Shown here one piece after another: positions 10,132 through 18,773 of a DNA stretch of 60,742 nt. Both the position numbers and the translations under genes were made by a program. Within the stretch, counting starts at the first letter, position 1, and each line of letters starts with the position of its first letter. The notes under the pieces were generated by a model. It saw only the letters and a list, made by a program, of their open reading frames with translations, searched no databases and was not told the origin of the DNA. This stretch comes from a virus: positions 1 to 60,742 of the IMG/VR virus record IMGVR_UViG_3300047157_000094; one strand, 5' to 3'.

Positions 10132-10706
10132 TAATAACACCAAGATACAAATGAGTATCTTGTTCCTTTTTTTATAGGTTTAATTAAATGCGGGTACATA
10201 AAAAGTGATGGAAATATAATTAAGTCCCCAGCTTTAAGTTTTATTTTATAGTCATTAAACATAATCAAATCTCCTCCTGTATAATCATCATTTAAAACTC
10301 CTATAATACTTAGTATGGGGATACCTCTAATTTCTCCTGTAAACAAACTATGTATATGGTCACAATGCTTAGACATTATTTGGTTTTTTTTATATCTATT
10401 AAATCTAATTTTACTAAAACCGTTCCAACCATTAAAAATTTCTCCCCCTATTTTATCAATAAGAATATATTTTTCTAAAGCTTTCCAAGTTAAATGATGT
10501 AAATCTTTAAGATGTGTTAAACTATTTCCATTACAAACATCTAATTCTTTATTACCATTTTTAGATTGTTTCTTAAATTCTTTTGAATAAGACCACTGAT
10601 GTTGTTCCCAATTTTTTTCTTTTGTTAACTCTTTAATAGTAACATTTAAAATATTTTTAGGAATCCATTTATTTAAATGAAGTATATAACTTTTTAAATT
10701 TTTCAT
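10131..10706 (-). CDS. Prolyl-4-hydroxylase-like 2OG-Fe(II) oxygenase, cassette member 7
   Basis: A complete 191-aa protein with the canonical triad H114-x-D116 (SKHCDHIHS), H173 (YPHLIKPIKKGTRYSFVSW) and R183 for 2-oxoglutarate. The GGDLIMF strand and AGDLIIFPS strand are typical of P4H-like phage enzymes. All predicted catalytic residues are present. It is coupled to the genes on both sides. The substrate could be a protein, glycan or small metabolite. Confidence 0.82.
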   Translation of the reverse strand: MKNLKSYILHLNKWIPKNILNVTIKELTKEKNWEQHQWSYSKEFKKQSKNGNKELDVCNGNSLTHLKDLHHLTWKALEKYILIDKIGGEIFNGWNGFSKIRFNRYKKNQIMSKHCDHIHSLFTGEIRGIPILSIIGVLNDDYTGGDLIMFNDYKIKLKAGDLIIFPSLFMYPHLIKPIKKGTRYSFVSWCY

Positions 10707-11278
10707 ATTATTTTAAAATTAGCTGACACAGATATTCTTTCTCCGTTACTTGTAAAAGGACATACGTAATGTTTTAAGTTATAAGGAAATATAAAAAAAT
10801 CTCCTTTGTTAGGTAAAAATTTTTGTTGATCAATGTTGTAGTCTCTATATTCTCCATACGAAAAAATTATAGATCCAGGACCTGAAGATTTTCCTATGTA
10901 CTTTTTGTTTTCTTTTTTTAATGCAGAAGGTATTTGTAAATATAGAACACTAGATAGATCACAGTTTATATGATGGTGTGGAGGATTAGATTCATTTTTT
11001 TTCATATAATTTACCCATGCTGAATTACATTGTAATTTTAATAATTGCCTGTTGTACCAGAAATGAAACCTTTTTTGAAAAGGTTGGAAATAAGGTTCAA
11101 CAATTTTTGCATATTTTTTTTCATCAATAACGTGTTCACTTTTAATAACTCCAGCTAAAATATCTCTAGCGTCTTTATTTTTTTTACTACAAAGTTTTTC
11201 TACTTTAGATAAGTCTTGTGTGTTTAGTTGTGTCTTATACAACAAAGGACCAAACATGTGTTGTTCATAAGTTATCAT
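10703..11278 (-). CDS. 2OG-Fe(II) oxygenase-like protein, cassette member 6
   Basis: A 191-aa protein with HHH at 101-103 (NPPHHHINCDLSSVLYLQIP), H170 (FFIFPYNLKHYVCPF) and R181 (GERISVSANF). This matches the 2OG-FeII_Oxy_5 layout: HPH-like box, short YL.. strand, FP...H, R.S...N. The start overlaps the stop of the frameshifted member 5. The protein is clearly diverged from its neighbours, so the cassette did not arise by a recent tandem duplication. Confidence 0.8.
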   Translation of the reverse strand: MITYEQHMFGPLLYKTQLNTQDLSKVEKLCSKKNKDARDILAGVIKSEHVIDEKKYAKIVEPYFQPFQKRFHFWYNRQLLKLQCNSAWVNYMKKNESNPPHHHINCDLSSVLYLQIPSALKKENKKYIGKSSGPGSIIFSYGEYRDYNIDQQKFLPNKGDFFIFPYNLKHYVCPFTSNGERISVSANFKII

Positions 11279-11764
11279 AAATAGTTAAAGTTTATTACAA
11301 TCCTTCTGTCTGTATCTGTTGCAGTTACTGCAGCATGGTATGTTTTTGTATCTATAATTAATAGTTTATTTTCTTCTACCGCAATTTTAGTTTTATCTTT
11401 TAATAAAGTATAGCCGTTATTTTTATTTATGTAAAATATAGCTGTATTGCAAAAAAAACTCTTTGTCGACATGAAACTCTGATTGTGTATGTTTTTTAGT
11501 TTTAAATAATAAATTAGCTCTTATTTCATTTATCATATTAACTTTAAGTTTTTTAATTATAGGTGTTATGATTGTGTCGTAATAAATAGAATTTTTTTGA
11601 TGGTCATGATAAAAGTTATGTCCCATAAAAAAACTATCATTTTTACCTGAAGTTTGAGACTCATTAAAAAACCAAGGAAAAGTATTAGATAATATTATTT
11701 CTTTAATTTTGTTAAAGGTGTCTTGATCAAGAAAATTTTTTATTTGTTTATATTTATATTCCAT
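11275..11764 (-). CDS. 2OG-Fe(II) oxygenase-like protein, cassette member 5 (frameshifted)
   Basis: Two frames make one gene. The first, from 11764, carries H98-x-D100 (SEFHVDKEFF). A single indel near 11455 moves to the frame that contains the other half: LLIIDTKTYHAAVTATDTDR with the distal His, then RRIVINFNYL with the Arg. The break falls in a run of A/T. The combined length (about 163 aa) and the D/H/R spacing fit small T4-like cyanophage-type dioxygenases. Confidence 0.72.
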
Positions 11765-12078
11765 TCTAACGCATCAATAATTTCATCTAGATTAATTTCT
11801 TTTAACCTGTGTGTGATAATAAAACTATGCAACTCTGCTGCTTCAACAATAACCCATTTATCTTTTTGTTCGAAAACAATTTTATCTGCTTTAGATTTAT
11901 TGGTTAGTGGTTTTACATCTCGACCTTCGTCATCCATCTGATACGGCCTAAGATCGTATTTTAATTTTTCATTTAATCTGTTTTTTAATATACCAACTAC
12001 ATCCCAAAGTTCTTTTTCTTTTTGTTTTTTAGTAGCCTGTTTAACGTTAGTTAAATGTTTTTTTATAAAATCTTTCAT
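11740..12078 (-). CDS. Unknown cassette protein between oxygenases (112 aa)
   Basis: Complete 112-aa ORF overlapping both neighbours. It has a basic N-terminal helix (KKHLTNVKQATKKQKEKELW) and an acidic C-terminal half with IVEAAELHSFIITHRLKEIN. No Fe-binding triad is visible, so it is not an oxygenase. It is the only cassette member other than the carbamoyltransferase that lacks an oxygenase fold signature, which makes it a candidate adaptor or accessory protein. Function unknown. Confidence 0.65.
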   Translation of the reverse strand: MKDFIKKHLTNVKQATKKQKEKELWDVVGILKNRLNEKLKYDLRPYQMDDEGRDVKPLTNKSKADKIVFEQKDKWVIVEAAELHSFIITHRLKEINLDEIIDALEWNININK

Positions 12079-12662
12079 ACTGTAAAGTCAAAATTTATAA
12101 CAGTTCTTTTACTAAAATCAATAGGGCAATTTCCTGAGTGATATATACCGCCATCAAAATATATAGCTCTTCCTTGTTTAGGAGATATTCTTTTATTTAC
12201 CACAGCATCAGCATCTAATAATATTTCATCAGATATTTTATTTTTAAAAAAAACACTGTCGCCATCAGAATCATCTACATAGTATAACAAAGTTTTGTAA
12301 GGCAAATGATCTTTAACATCTATGTGAGGTACGTTGTATTTTTCTTTAGAATGATTTTTAATTCTAAACGTTCTTCTTATTCTAACTCTTATCATGTCTT
12401 TTATTTTTACTTTTTCTTTAATAACAAAAAAATTCAATATGGTTGAAAACAAATTATAGTAATCAGAGTTTATTCCTTTTTCATTATATAGGGTATGAAT
12501 ATGTGCAAATGTTTTAGTTATGTTTGGATTAATAAATTTTCTATTTTCTTTCTGATGAATAATATTATCTGTATAAAACCATGCAATTTCTTCACTGTCT
12601 AATAATTCAATATATTTATTTTGTATATTTAAAGGTACAAAATTATCTAAAATTTTTATCAT
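12075..12662 (-). CDS. 2OG-Fe(II) oxygenase-like protein, cassette member 4
   Basis: A 195-aa protein with H113-x-D115 (NVPHIDVKDHLPYKTLLYYV), H175 (YFDGGIYHSGNCP) and R186 (KRTVINFDF). GRAIYFDGGIYHS is a familiar strand in cyanophage dioxygenases. All metal and cosubstrate residues are conserved. The start ATG overlaps the upstream stop (TGATTAAA-type coupling near 12659-12662). The substrate is unknown. Confidence 0.8.
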   Translation of the reverse strand: MIKILDNFVPLNIQNKYIELLDSEEIAWFYTDNIIHQKENRKFINPNITKTFAHIHTLYNEKGINSDYYNLFSTILNFFVIKEKVKIKDMIRVRIRRTFRIKNHSKEKYNVPHIDVKDHLPYKTLLYYVDDSDGDSVFFKNKISDEILLDADAVVNKRISPKQGRAIYFDGGIYHSGNCPIDFSKRTVINFDFTV

Positions 12663-13258
12663 GTTGTTTCTCTTTTAAATGGATATCCCAAATGAGGTCT
12701 ATCGTCATAAAGATTTTTATCCCAACCTTTTGTTGCTTTATTGTTGTAGTGTAAAAATACTTGACCACACATATAACCTTCAAAAGGTTTTCTCCAATGA
12801 GGTAGAATAGTTCCAGAATATAATAATGCATCTCCTGCATTTAATTCAACTTTAATTTCTTTTCCTTTAGTATTTTCTAGATATATGGGCCACATGTCAC
12901 CACCTAAATTTAAAGTGCCGGAGATTTCACAACTAAATCTATCTTTGTGTTTTTTTAAAATGTCTCCATTTTTATATAACCTAGTGTATGTGTAGGTAGG
13001 AGATAACTTAAGCTTTGTTTTTTTTTCTAGCGTTTCATTAGTAGCTGCTAATAATGTTTCCATAGCAATATCTGAATAACAAGAATAGCTTCCAGGTGCT
13101 TGCTCGTCACCATCAAAACCCAACAGTTTATTATTTATGTTTAATCTTTTTAAAGAATAAAAAGTTTGTTTTTTCATTCTTAAATAATTAAATAAAAAAT
13201 TAGCTAGTTCTTTACTAATTATATTTCTACATATTTGATATTTATTTTTATTAAACAT
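12659..13258 (-). CDS. 2OG-Fe(II) oxygenase-like protein, cassette member 3
   Basis: A 199-aa protein with H104-x-D106 (LKKHKDRFSCEISGTLNLGG) and distal H154 (GTILPHWRKPFEG). The AGDALLYSGTILPHWR strand is characteristic of a phage dioxygenase subgroup whose C-terminus ends in a short basic tail. The usual Arg ten residues after the distal His is not evident. It lies between two other oxygenase genes and overlaps both. Confidence 0.76.
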   Translation of the reverse strand: MFNKNKYQICRNIISKELANFLFNYLRMKKQTFYSLKRLNINNKLLGFDGDEQAPGSYSCYSDIAMETLLAATNETLEKKTKLKLSPTYTYTRLYKNGDILKKHKDRFSCEISGTLNLGGDMWPIYLENTKGKEIKVELNAGDALLYSGTILPHWRKPFEGYMCGQVFLHYNNKATKGWDKNLYDDRPHLGYPFKRETT

Positions 13259-13871
13259 AAGGTTTTCCTACTGTCCACATTACTAAACTATACCTTGTTC
13301 CTTTTGTTATAGGTGTAACACGATGCCATACAAATCCAGGAAAAAAAATAATAGAACCTTGTCCTAAATTACATTGATTCATATTTGATTTATTTTTTTC
13401 CAAAGGTGTTTCAACGTTGTTATTGTAACCTATTTCTAAATCACCCCCACTATATTCTTTAGGGTCATTTAATAAAACACTACAAGATATTTTTCTTATT
13501 TTTCCTTCATATTGTGAAAATTTATGATTTTTAAAAGGTTGATAAAACGAATCCATATGCCAATTATAATATTGTCCTTTTTCATATTTAGTAAATTGAA
13601 TGTCTTCATTCCAGCTAACTTCAAAATTCCAACCCGCATTTTTATTTGCCATATGAAGATAGGGATTTAATTTTTTATAAACTTCTTTATCAAACACCCA
13701 TTCTATAGAAGAATTTCTACGTTTTTTATTTGCAATAGCTTTTTGTTTTACGCCATCCCCACCAATTTTACCTTTTTTAGTAGCCCTAGGTTTGTATGTT
13801 TTTATTATATTATCACACCATGTTTTATCTAAAACATTTTTAAAAAACCATACGTTATGTTTTAAATGCAT
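13251..13871 (-). CDS. PKHD/P4H-type 2OG-Fe(II) hydroxylase, cassette member 2
   Basis: A complete 206-aa enzyme with H105-x-D107 (YYNWHMDSFYQPF), H183 (FVWHRVTPITKGTRYSLVMW) and R193. GGDLEIG and GSIIFFPGFVWHRV are textbook P4H/PiuC-type strands. It is among the clearest oxygenases in the window. The ATG overlaps the stop of the carbamoyltransferase gene, which supports co-translation and possibly a shared substrate. Confidence 0.87.
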   Translation of the reverse strand: MHLKHNVWFFKNVLDKTWCDNIIKTYKPRATKKGKIGGDGVKQKAIANKKRRNSSIEWVFDKEVYKKLNPYLHMANKNAGWNFEVSWNEDIQFTKYEKGQYYNWHMDSFYQPFKNHKFSQYEGKIRKISCSVLLNDPKEYSGGDLEIGYNNNVETPLEKNKSNMNQCNLGQGSIIFFPGFVWHRVTPITKGTRYSLVMWTVGKPYV

Positions 13872-15532
13872 TATTGATAAATCCTTTCTATGTCTGCAAA
13901 ATATATATAATCTATATCTGATTCATTAAAAGTTTCTATGGCATCTTTAGGAGATTCTACTAATGGTTCCCCTGCTAAATTAAAAGAAGTGTTCATTAAT
14001 ATAGGCATCCCTGTTTTTTTATTAAATAATTTTAATAATTTATATAATACCGGGTTTTGTTTTTCATTAACTGTTTGTATTCTACACGTGTTATCCACAT
14101 GTATCACTGCAGGGATTTTATCTTTAACACCTTCTTTAGCTTCAACAGCATATAACATATACGGAGATTCTTTTAATCCGGCCATGTCAAACCATTTATG
14201 TGCTTCCTCTTCTAAAATAGATGCACCAAAGGGTCTAAACCATTCTCTATTTTTAACTTTGTTCATTATGTCTTTACCATTTTTAATCCTAGGATCTAGT
14301 AACAAAGATCTATTTCCTAAAGCCCTAGGTCCTGCTTCGGCTTTACCTTGATATAAACCAACAATTTTTTGATTAATTAAATGTTCAACTACAGTCTCTA
14401 TTTTATCATTACCTTTTTCTATATCGTAAACAGGTTCAGGTCCTAAATAAATATTATCAAAATTATTTCGTGTTCCACAATATTTACCAAAAGTTATTGC
14501 AGCTCCAATACTATTGCCTTCATCACCACATAAAGGATCAATATAAAGATTAATGTCTTTAGGCAAAAATTTTTTTAACCTATAGTTAAAAACAACATTT
14601 AATGCACAACCACCGGTTATAATAATATTTTTTGCGTTGTTAGCATATCTATTTAAAACTTTAATCATTTGATACTCAAATTGTTTTTGACTTTCATAAG
14701 CTATGTCATAATGAATTTGTTTATATCCTAATTTTTTGTGATAATAAAGTTCTGGGTATTTTTCAACATTAACATTAAAGTTAATATCTTTGTTATATTT
14801 ATCTTTATAGACAAATAAATCATCTTTCAATAAAATCTCTTTTATCTTTTTATTAGGTTTTCCATAAGCTTGTAAACCCATAAGTTTTCCTTCATCGTTT
14901 GTTTTAAAACCCAAATGATTTGTCATTCTACTATAAAAAGCTCCGGAAACAGGTCTATGATCTACATCAAAATTTTCAAATCCTTTTAATGTAATTGCAT
15001 CCATAACAAAGTCAAAACCGTAAATTTCATTAGCTCTTACTTTTGCTTTATGTCCTTCCCTAGTAGTTTGTAATCTTTTATATAAACAATCGAACCCGTG
15101 TTCGATACTTGCAAAGTACACAGAAAAAACTTCATGTCCTTGTTTACCATTATCCAATATATAATTAGAACCTCGACCATCAGCTACTAATATTACTGCT
15201 TCATCCATATCAGTAGAATACATGGCTTTTACTGCATGATTTAGATGATGTGATTTATAATAATGAACTGCATTTTCATAAGGAGAATCAATTAAACCCA
15301 TCTTGTACATATAACCATAAACAAGATGAGCATCGTGAGTGTTATATCCTGTAACAACTACTTTATCTATTTTAATATTTAATTTTTTAATTTCATTTAA
15401 AGTGTGTATGGGAAAAAAACTATCGTTTTTAATTTTAGATAGTCTTTCTTCTTGATTATAATAAACTAATTTAAAGTCACAAAATAAAGCAACTGATGAG
15501 TTATGATTTTTTTGTAATCCTAATATGTTCAT
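13871..15532 (-). CDS. NodU/CmcH-family O-carbamoyltransferase
   Basis: A complete 553-aa protein. The N-terminal Kae1-like domain has HHLNHA (95-100), DGRG (118-121), EGKLMGL (214-220), TGGCALNV (306-313) and DEGNSIGAA (337-345). The C-terminal YrdC-fold domain begins near residue 385 and has AGPRALGNRSL (400-410), FRPFGASIL and the closing MNTSFNLAGEPLVESP segment. These are the metal-, carbamoyl-adenylate- and substrate-site motifs of the NodU/NovN/CmcH family, which moves a carbamoyl group from carbamoyl phosphate to a hydroxyl of a sugar or small molecule using ATP. It sits between oxygenases 1 and 2, so a hydroxylase could make the hydroxyl that this enzyme carbamoylates; that coupling is inference. 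Confidence 0.92.
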   Translation of the reverse strand: MNILGLQKNHNSSVALFCDFKLVYYNQEERLSKIKNDSFFPIHTLNEIKKLNIKIDKVVVTGYNTHDAHLVYGYMYKMGLIDSPYENAVHYYKSHHLNHAVKAMYSTDMDEAVILVADGRGSNYILDNGKQGHEVFSVYFASIEHGFDCLYKRLQTTREGHKAKVRANEIYGFDFVMDAITLKGFENFDVDHRPVSGAFYSRMTNHLGFKTNDEGKLMGLQAYGKPNKKIKEILLKDDLFVYKDKYNKDINFNVNVEKYPELYYHKKLGYKQIHYDIAYESQKQFEYQMIKVLNRYANNAKNIIITGGCALNVVFNYRLKKFLPKDINLYIDPLCGDEGNSIGAAITFGKYCGTRNNFDNIYLGPEPVYDIEKGNDKIETVVEHLINQKIVGLYQGKAEAGPRALGNRSLLLDPRIKNGKDIMNKVKNREWFRPFGASILEEEAHKWFDMAGLKESPYMLYAVEAKEGVKDKIPAVIHVDNTCRIQTVNEKQNPVLYKLLKLFNKKTGMPILMNTSFNLAGEPLVESPKDAIETFNESDIDYIYFADIERIYQ

Positions 15533-16134
15533 AGTTTTAATTCTGTTAATGTTTGTCTTGAACCAAAGTCTCCTTTTGCAAAAACGTTAAAAGCTAGACT
15601 TATTCTTTTACCATAAGTTTCTTCAACATTACCAACTTCATGCATTAAACAAGAAGGAAACAAAATAATTTTATTTGTAGCTGCAGGTATCCACCAAGTA
15701 TCTGAATTATATTTATTAAATTGTTTAGGGTATACTTTAATTTGATCGTAAACATTTTTTTTAAATCTAATATAATCAAACTTTGGATTTGCATTTATAT
15801 AATAAACGCCAGATATAATAGAGTTAGGATGAGAGTGTGGATAGTGTACTTGTTTTTCATTCGTGTAGTTTAACCAAGATTGTGTAATATAAAATTTTAA
15901 ATTACTTGAAGGTTTTAATATTTGATCAACGTATTCTTGAATAAAAGAATTAATTTGTTTTTTTAAATTTTTAAAAGGTTTTTCGTCAAGAATGTAAGTA
16001 TTTTTACTTTGTAAAACTTTAAACTCCCAATCTGGTTTTGTTTCATATTTAAAAAAATTTTGTAAAGTAGTTTTAGATAAAGGCTCTAAATATTTTTCGC
16101 ATATGGGGGTCGGAAATAGATCTATTATATTCAT
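15529..16134 (-). CDS. 2OG-Fe(II) oxygenase-like protein, cassette member 1
   Basis: A 201-aa protein opening with NIIDLFPTPI, the typical start of the 2OG-FeII_Oxy_5 family. H100-x-H102 (VHYPHSHPNSIISGVYYI), FPS then H165 (LMHEVGN) and R177 (GKRISLAFNVF) are in place. It is the first gene of the cassette, after a 50-bp A/T-rich gap from the fibre gene block, so a promoter for the cassette could lie just upstream; no clear -35/-10 pair was found there. The substrate is unknown. Confidence 0.85.
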   Translation of the reverse strand: MNIIDLFPTPICEKYLEPLSKTTLQNFFKYETKPDWEFKVLQSKNTYILDEKPFKNLKKQINSFIQEYVDQILKPSSNLKFYITQSWLNYTNEKQVHYPHSHPNSIISGVYYINANPKFDYIRFKKNVYDQIKVYPKQFNKYNSDTWWIPAATNKIILFPSCLMHEVGNVEETYGKRISLAFNVFAKGDFGSRQTLTELKL

Positions 16135-16184
16135 AATCTTTCTTATGAATATATATTTAACTGATAATAACTAAAAAGTAAAGA

Positions 16185-16646
16185 CTAACTAATTTCCCAA
16201 GTATTGGTGTTTGTGTCCCAGTGATAAGAAGTCATTGGGTCTTCTAAAACATTCTCGCTTTGCCATCTGTAATTTTCTTCACTCCAATAGCACCATCTTA
16301 ATATTACAGTATCACTTACCACTAGACTTTCATCTGTTGGTTTTGTTACTGGAGCTTGCCAATCATCATTAGAATCTAGTATCCATGAAGCATATGGTTG
16401 TGGTCTTATAAATTTATCTTTAACAGCATCATAAGTATCTCCTATTCCTGCATTTTGTTTTCTAAATGCATTTGTAGAAGAACATTGTTTCCAAACTCCA
16501 CCTTTAAAAAGATTTGTGCAATAAGTTTCTCCATCAACATGCATGTCATTTTCACCTAAAGGACCATCCGATGTTGGTACGTCATTACCAATTTTAACAG
16601 TTTGAGTAACTACGTTGTTTTCGTCTAATTTTGCAAATGATGCCAT
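16185..16646 (-). CDS. Fibre-associated protein of the cyanophage-like MASFAKL family (153 aa)
   Basis: Complete 153-aa ORF. It begins MASFAKLDENNVVTQTVKIG and contains AFRKQNAGIGDTYDAVKDKF and YASWILD, the signature blocks of a small protein family common beside tail-fibre genes in T4-like cyanophages and other marine phages. The C-terminus is Trp-rich (RWCYWSEENYRW). It probably takes part in the distal fibre or its receptor-binding tip. Overlaps the stop of the glycine-rich gene. Confidence 0.8.
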   Translation of the reverse strand: MASFAKLDENNVVTQTVKIGNDVPTSDGPLGENDMHVDGETYCTNLFKGGVWKQCSSTNAFRKQNAGIGDTYDAVKDKFIRPQPYASWILDSNDDWQAPVTKPTDESLVVSDTVILRWCYWSEENYRWQSENVLEDPMTSYHWDTNTNTWEIS

Positions 16647-17458
16647 TACTCTACTGTAAGTGTCCCCGACACTGTAAAGGTAGCTACTTTTTGTCCTCCT
16701 GGAGCAGTTGCTACAGTATTTGTTCCTGGTGCAACAGTTAAAGTTGCGGCCGCTGGAGCGCTAACAATTACAACACCTGAACCGCCAGTACCATTTGGAG
16801 GAGAGCTATCAAAACCCATTCCGCCGCCTCCGCCGCCTTTTCCGTTGGTTCCATTAGATCCTGAAGCTGTTCTACTACCTCCGCTTCCACCGCCGTCTTG
16901 TGCTGGTCCTGGTCCTGGACTTGGAATGTAACCTCCGCCACCTCCACCGCCAGCGTATTCTACTGAAGATCCTGATACAGAGCTATCTCTTCCAACTCCA
17001 CCGGCTCCTCCGGCTGGAGTAGATGTTCCTCCACTGCCGCCAGCTCCTCCGCCGCCAGAATTAATTTGTGTTCCAGCAGGGTTTCCTTGTGGTGGACTAA
17101 CTGGGGGATTGTTACCTGTTTTAGAAGGATATTGAACTGAACCACTTCCACCATTAGCTTCGGGGTTACCATAACCGCCTCCACCGCCACCGGTTGAAGT
17201 AATTGTACTAAAAACTGAATTTCCTCCTCTTGGACAAGAGTCATTTCCTGGAACAGGTCCTGAACCTGTACCGACTGTAATTGTGTGATCTCCTCCCTCT
17301 AATTCTATAACAGCAGAATCTTCAGAAGTTCTAAAACCTCCGGCTCCGCCGCCACCTCCGGCTCCGCCACCTCCGCCTCCGGCAACGACTAAATAATTAA
17401 CTTCGTAGACAACTGAACCGCCGCCTGATCCAAATCCTAAAACTTGATATCCAAACAT
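16646..17458 (-). CDS. Glycine-rich tail-fibre tip/adhesin-like protein (270 aa)
   Basis: Complete 270-aa ORF, about one third glycine. It begins with VNYLVVAGGGGGGAGGGGGA and has many further GGGGG runs separated by Ser/Thr/Pro segments, ending in VVIVSAPAAATLTVAPGTN and a short beta C-terminus. VVAGGGGGG repeats are typical of phage receptor-binding tips and glycine-rich adhesins, where poly-Gly-II helices pack side by side. It follows the main fibre gene with a good ribosome site (AAGGAGAATAAAAT before the ATG). Confidence 0.82.
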   Translation of the reverse strand: MFGYQVLGFGSGGGSVVYEVNYLVVAGGGGGGAGGGGGAGGFRTSEDSAVIELEGGDHTITVGTGSGPVPGNDSCPRGGNSVFSTITSTGGGGGGYGNPEANGGSGSVQYPSKTGNNPPVSPPQGNPAGTQINSGGGGAGGSGGTSTPAGGAGGVGRDSSVSGSSVEYAGGGGGGGYIPSPGPGPAQDGGGSGGSRTASGSNGTNGKGGGGGGMGFDSSPPNGTGGSGVVIVSAPAAATLTVAPGTNTVATAPGGQKVATFTVSGTLTVE

Positions 17459-17470
17459 ATTTTATTCTCC

Positions 17471-18696
17471 TTATGCGTCGTTAGCCGCGTCAGTAGTAAA
17501 GAATAATTTGATACCTAGAACTCTACATTCTCCGGTAAAAGTATCACTACCGTCTGCTGCTTCTCTAAATAATTGAAAGTAAGTTTGCTCACCTGCTGCA
17601 GGAGAACCCGCAACTGTCATTGCACTACTTTCAGCTGTAATTTGTTGATCTTCAACTGTTCCTATACCAGCATCTGTAACTTCTATTGCTGTTCCATATG
17701 CAACATCAATAGTATCATTATCTGCACATGCAACACCTTGTAAACCAAAAATAGCATCACCTGTATTAGTAGTAGAAGGAGACCAATAAACTTGATAAGT
17801 TAAAGTTCCTTCATTCCATGATTTAGGCATAGCTATTGTAAATTGTGTGTATTGTTGTGTACTAGCATCAAAATCAAATACTTTTAAATCTGGTCTTGTA
17901 GCTGTTGTTTCTACTTGAGCTGCGTCTGCAGGGTTAGTAGTTGGTCCATACATAGCTGCAGCTGGAACCCATATAGTTTCTTTACCAGCAATTTTAACTG
18001 CAGCTGTTCCTGATTTAAGAACACCTGTTCCTTTAGGATTTAAATTTATATCAACATTAGTTTCACCTGTTGCTGATAAAATTGGACCATTACCTGAAGC
18101 AGCATTAGCTAAAGTAAATTCATTAACTGCTGAACCTGTTGCAGTAAGATTAATTAATTCATTTCCATTAGTATCTAAAATTGAAGTTCCAATTTTAGGT
18201 GCTAGTTAAAGTTTTGTTTGTTAAAGTTTGTGTTCCAGTAAGAGTTACATCACCATCACCAAAACCTAAAGTATATATGTCTGGGTTAGTTCCATCATTT
18301 GCTGTAGCAAATACTACTTGATCACCTTTATCTGTTGCAGAAAAAGTAAATGTATCTCCTGAACCAGAAGCATATTTAAATTGTACTGTGTAAGCACCTG
18401 ATGTTGAATTTCTTAAAAAATAAAATGTTTGTGCATCTAAAGGAATTGTTACAATTTGGTTTCCAGTAATAGAACCTGTAAACTCAATCATTCTGTGAGA
18501 CATAACTGCTCCAGTTGATCCATCAGAAACTGAAAGAGCTGTAGTTTGTGCTCCACCTGCTATTGATTGTGCAGAAAAATCCACCTGAAATTTGTTCGAT
18601 TATATTTAAGTTAGTGTTAGTTTTTGTTCCCCATGTACCGGCGTTTTCACCAGTTGCCATTAGTTCTACACCGAGAGCCGTATAAGTTGATGCCAT
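17471..18696 (-). CDS. Main tail-fibre protein (two frameshifts)
   Basis: The start ATG at 18696 follows AATTAGGAG and gives MASTYTALGVELMATGENAG, then ISGGF. An extra T in a T5 run near 18586 breaks the frame, which resumes as SAQSIAGGAQTTALSVSDG. A second extra base near 18200 (LTNKTLTS to PKIGTSILDTNGNEL) breaks it again, and the last frame runs to 17471. Corrected length is about 408 aa. TNTNLNIIEQ near the N-terminus and TLTGTQTLTNKTLTSPKIG in the middle are standard phage tail-fibre elements. The C-terminal domain (residues QYTQFTIAMPKSWNEG onward) is a beta-sandwich common in these fibres. Confidence 0.85.
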
Positions 18697-18722
18697 AATT
18701 TTGTTCTCCTAATTAGTATCTT

Positions 18723-18751
18723 TTTTTAATTTGTTTTATACTTAATGTCAA
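18723..18751 (-). promoter_or_regulatory. Putative sigma70-like promoter for the fibre block
   Basis: On the minus strand TTGACA (18751-18746), 17 bases and TAAAAA (18728-18723) lie 27 bases upstream of the fibre ATG. The -35 is perfect and the -10 is weak. The gap between the fibre gene and the gene before it is otherwise plain A/T-rich sequence. Confidence 0.45.
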
Positions 18752-18773
18752 TAACATATTGAATTAAGTACCT

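Noticed and set aside
13938-14351. Plus-strand ORF inside the carbamoyltransferase gene
   Set aside because: The minus strand encodes a full set of NodU motifs; the plus ORF has no recognisable content.
15080-15130. tRNA-like T-loop text (caatcgaacccgtgttcg)
   Set aside because: It lies inside the carbamoyltransferase gene and no acceptor or anticodon stems can be drawn. No tRNA gene was found in the window.
16646-17458. Glycine-rich ORF as low-complexity noise
   Set aside because: A ribosome site, a conserved VVAGGGGGG start and a beta C-terminus show a real fibre-tip type gene; it was kept. The overlapping minus-strand ORF at 16960-17244 was dropped as its shadow.
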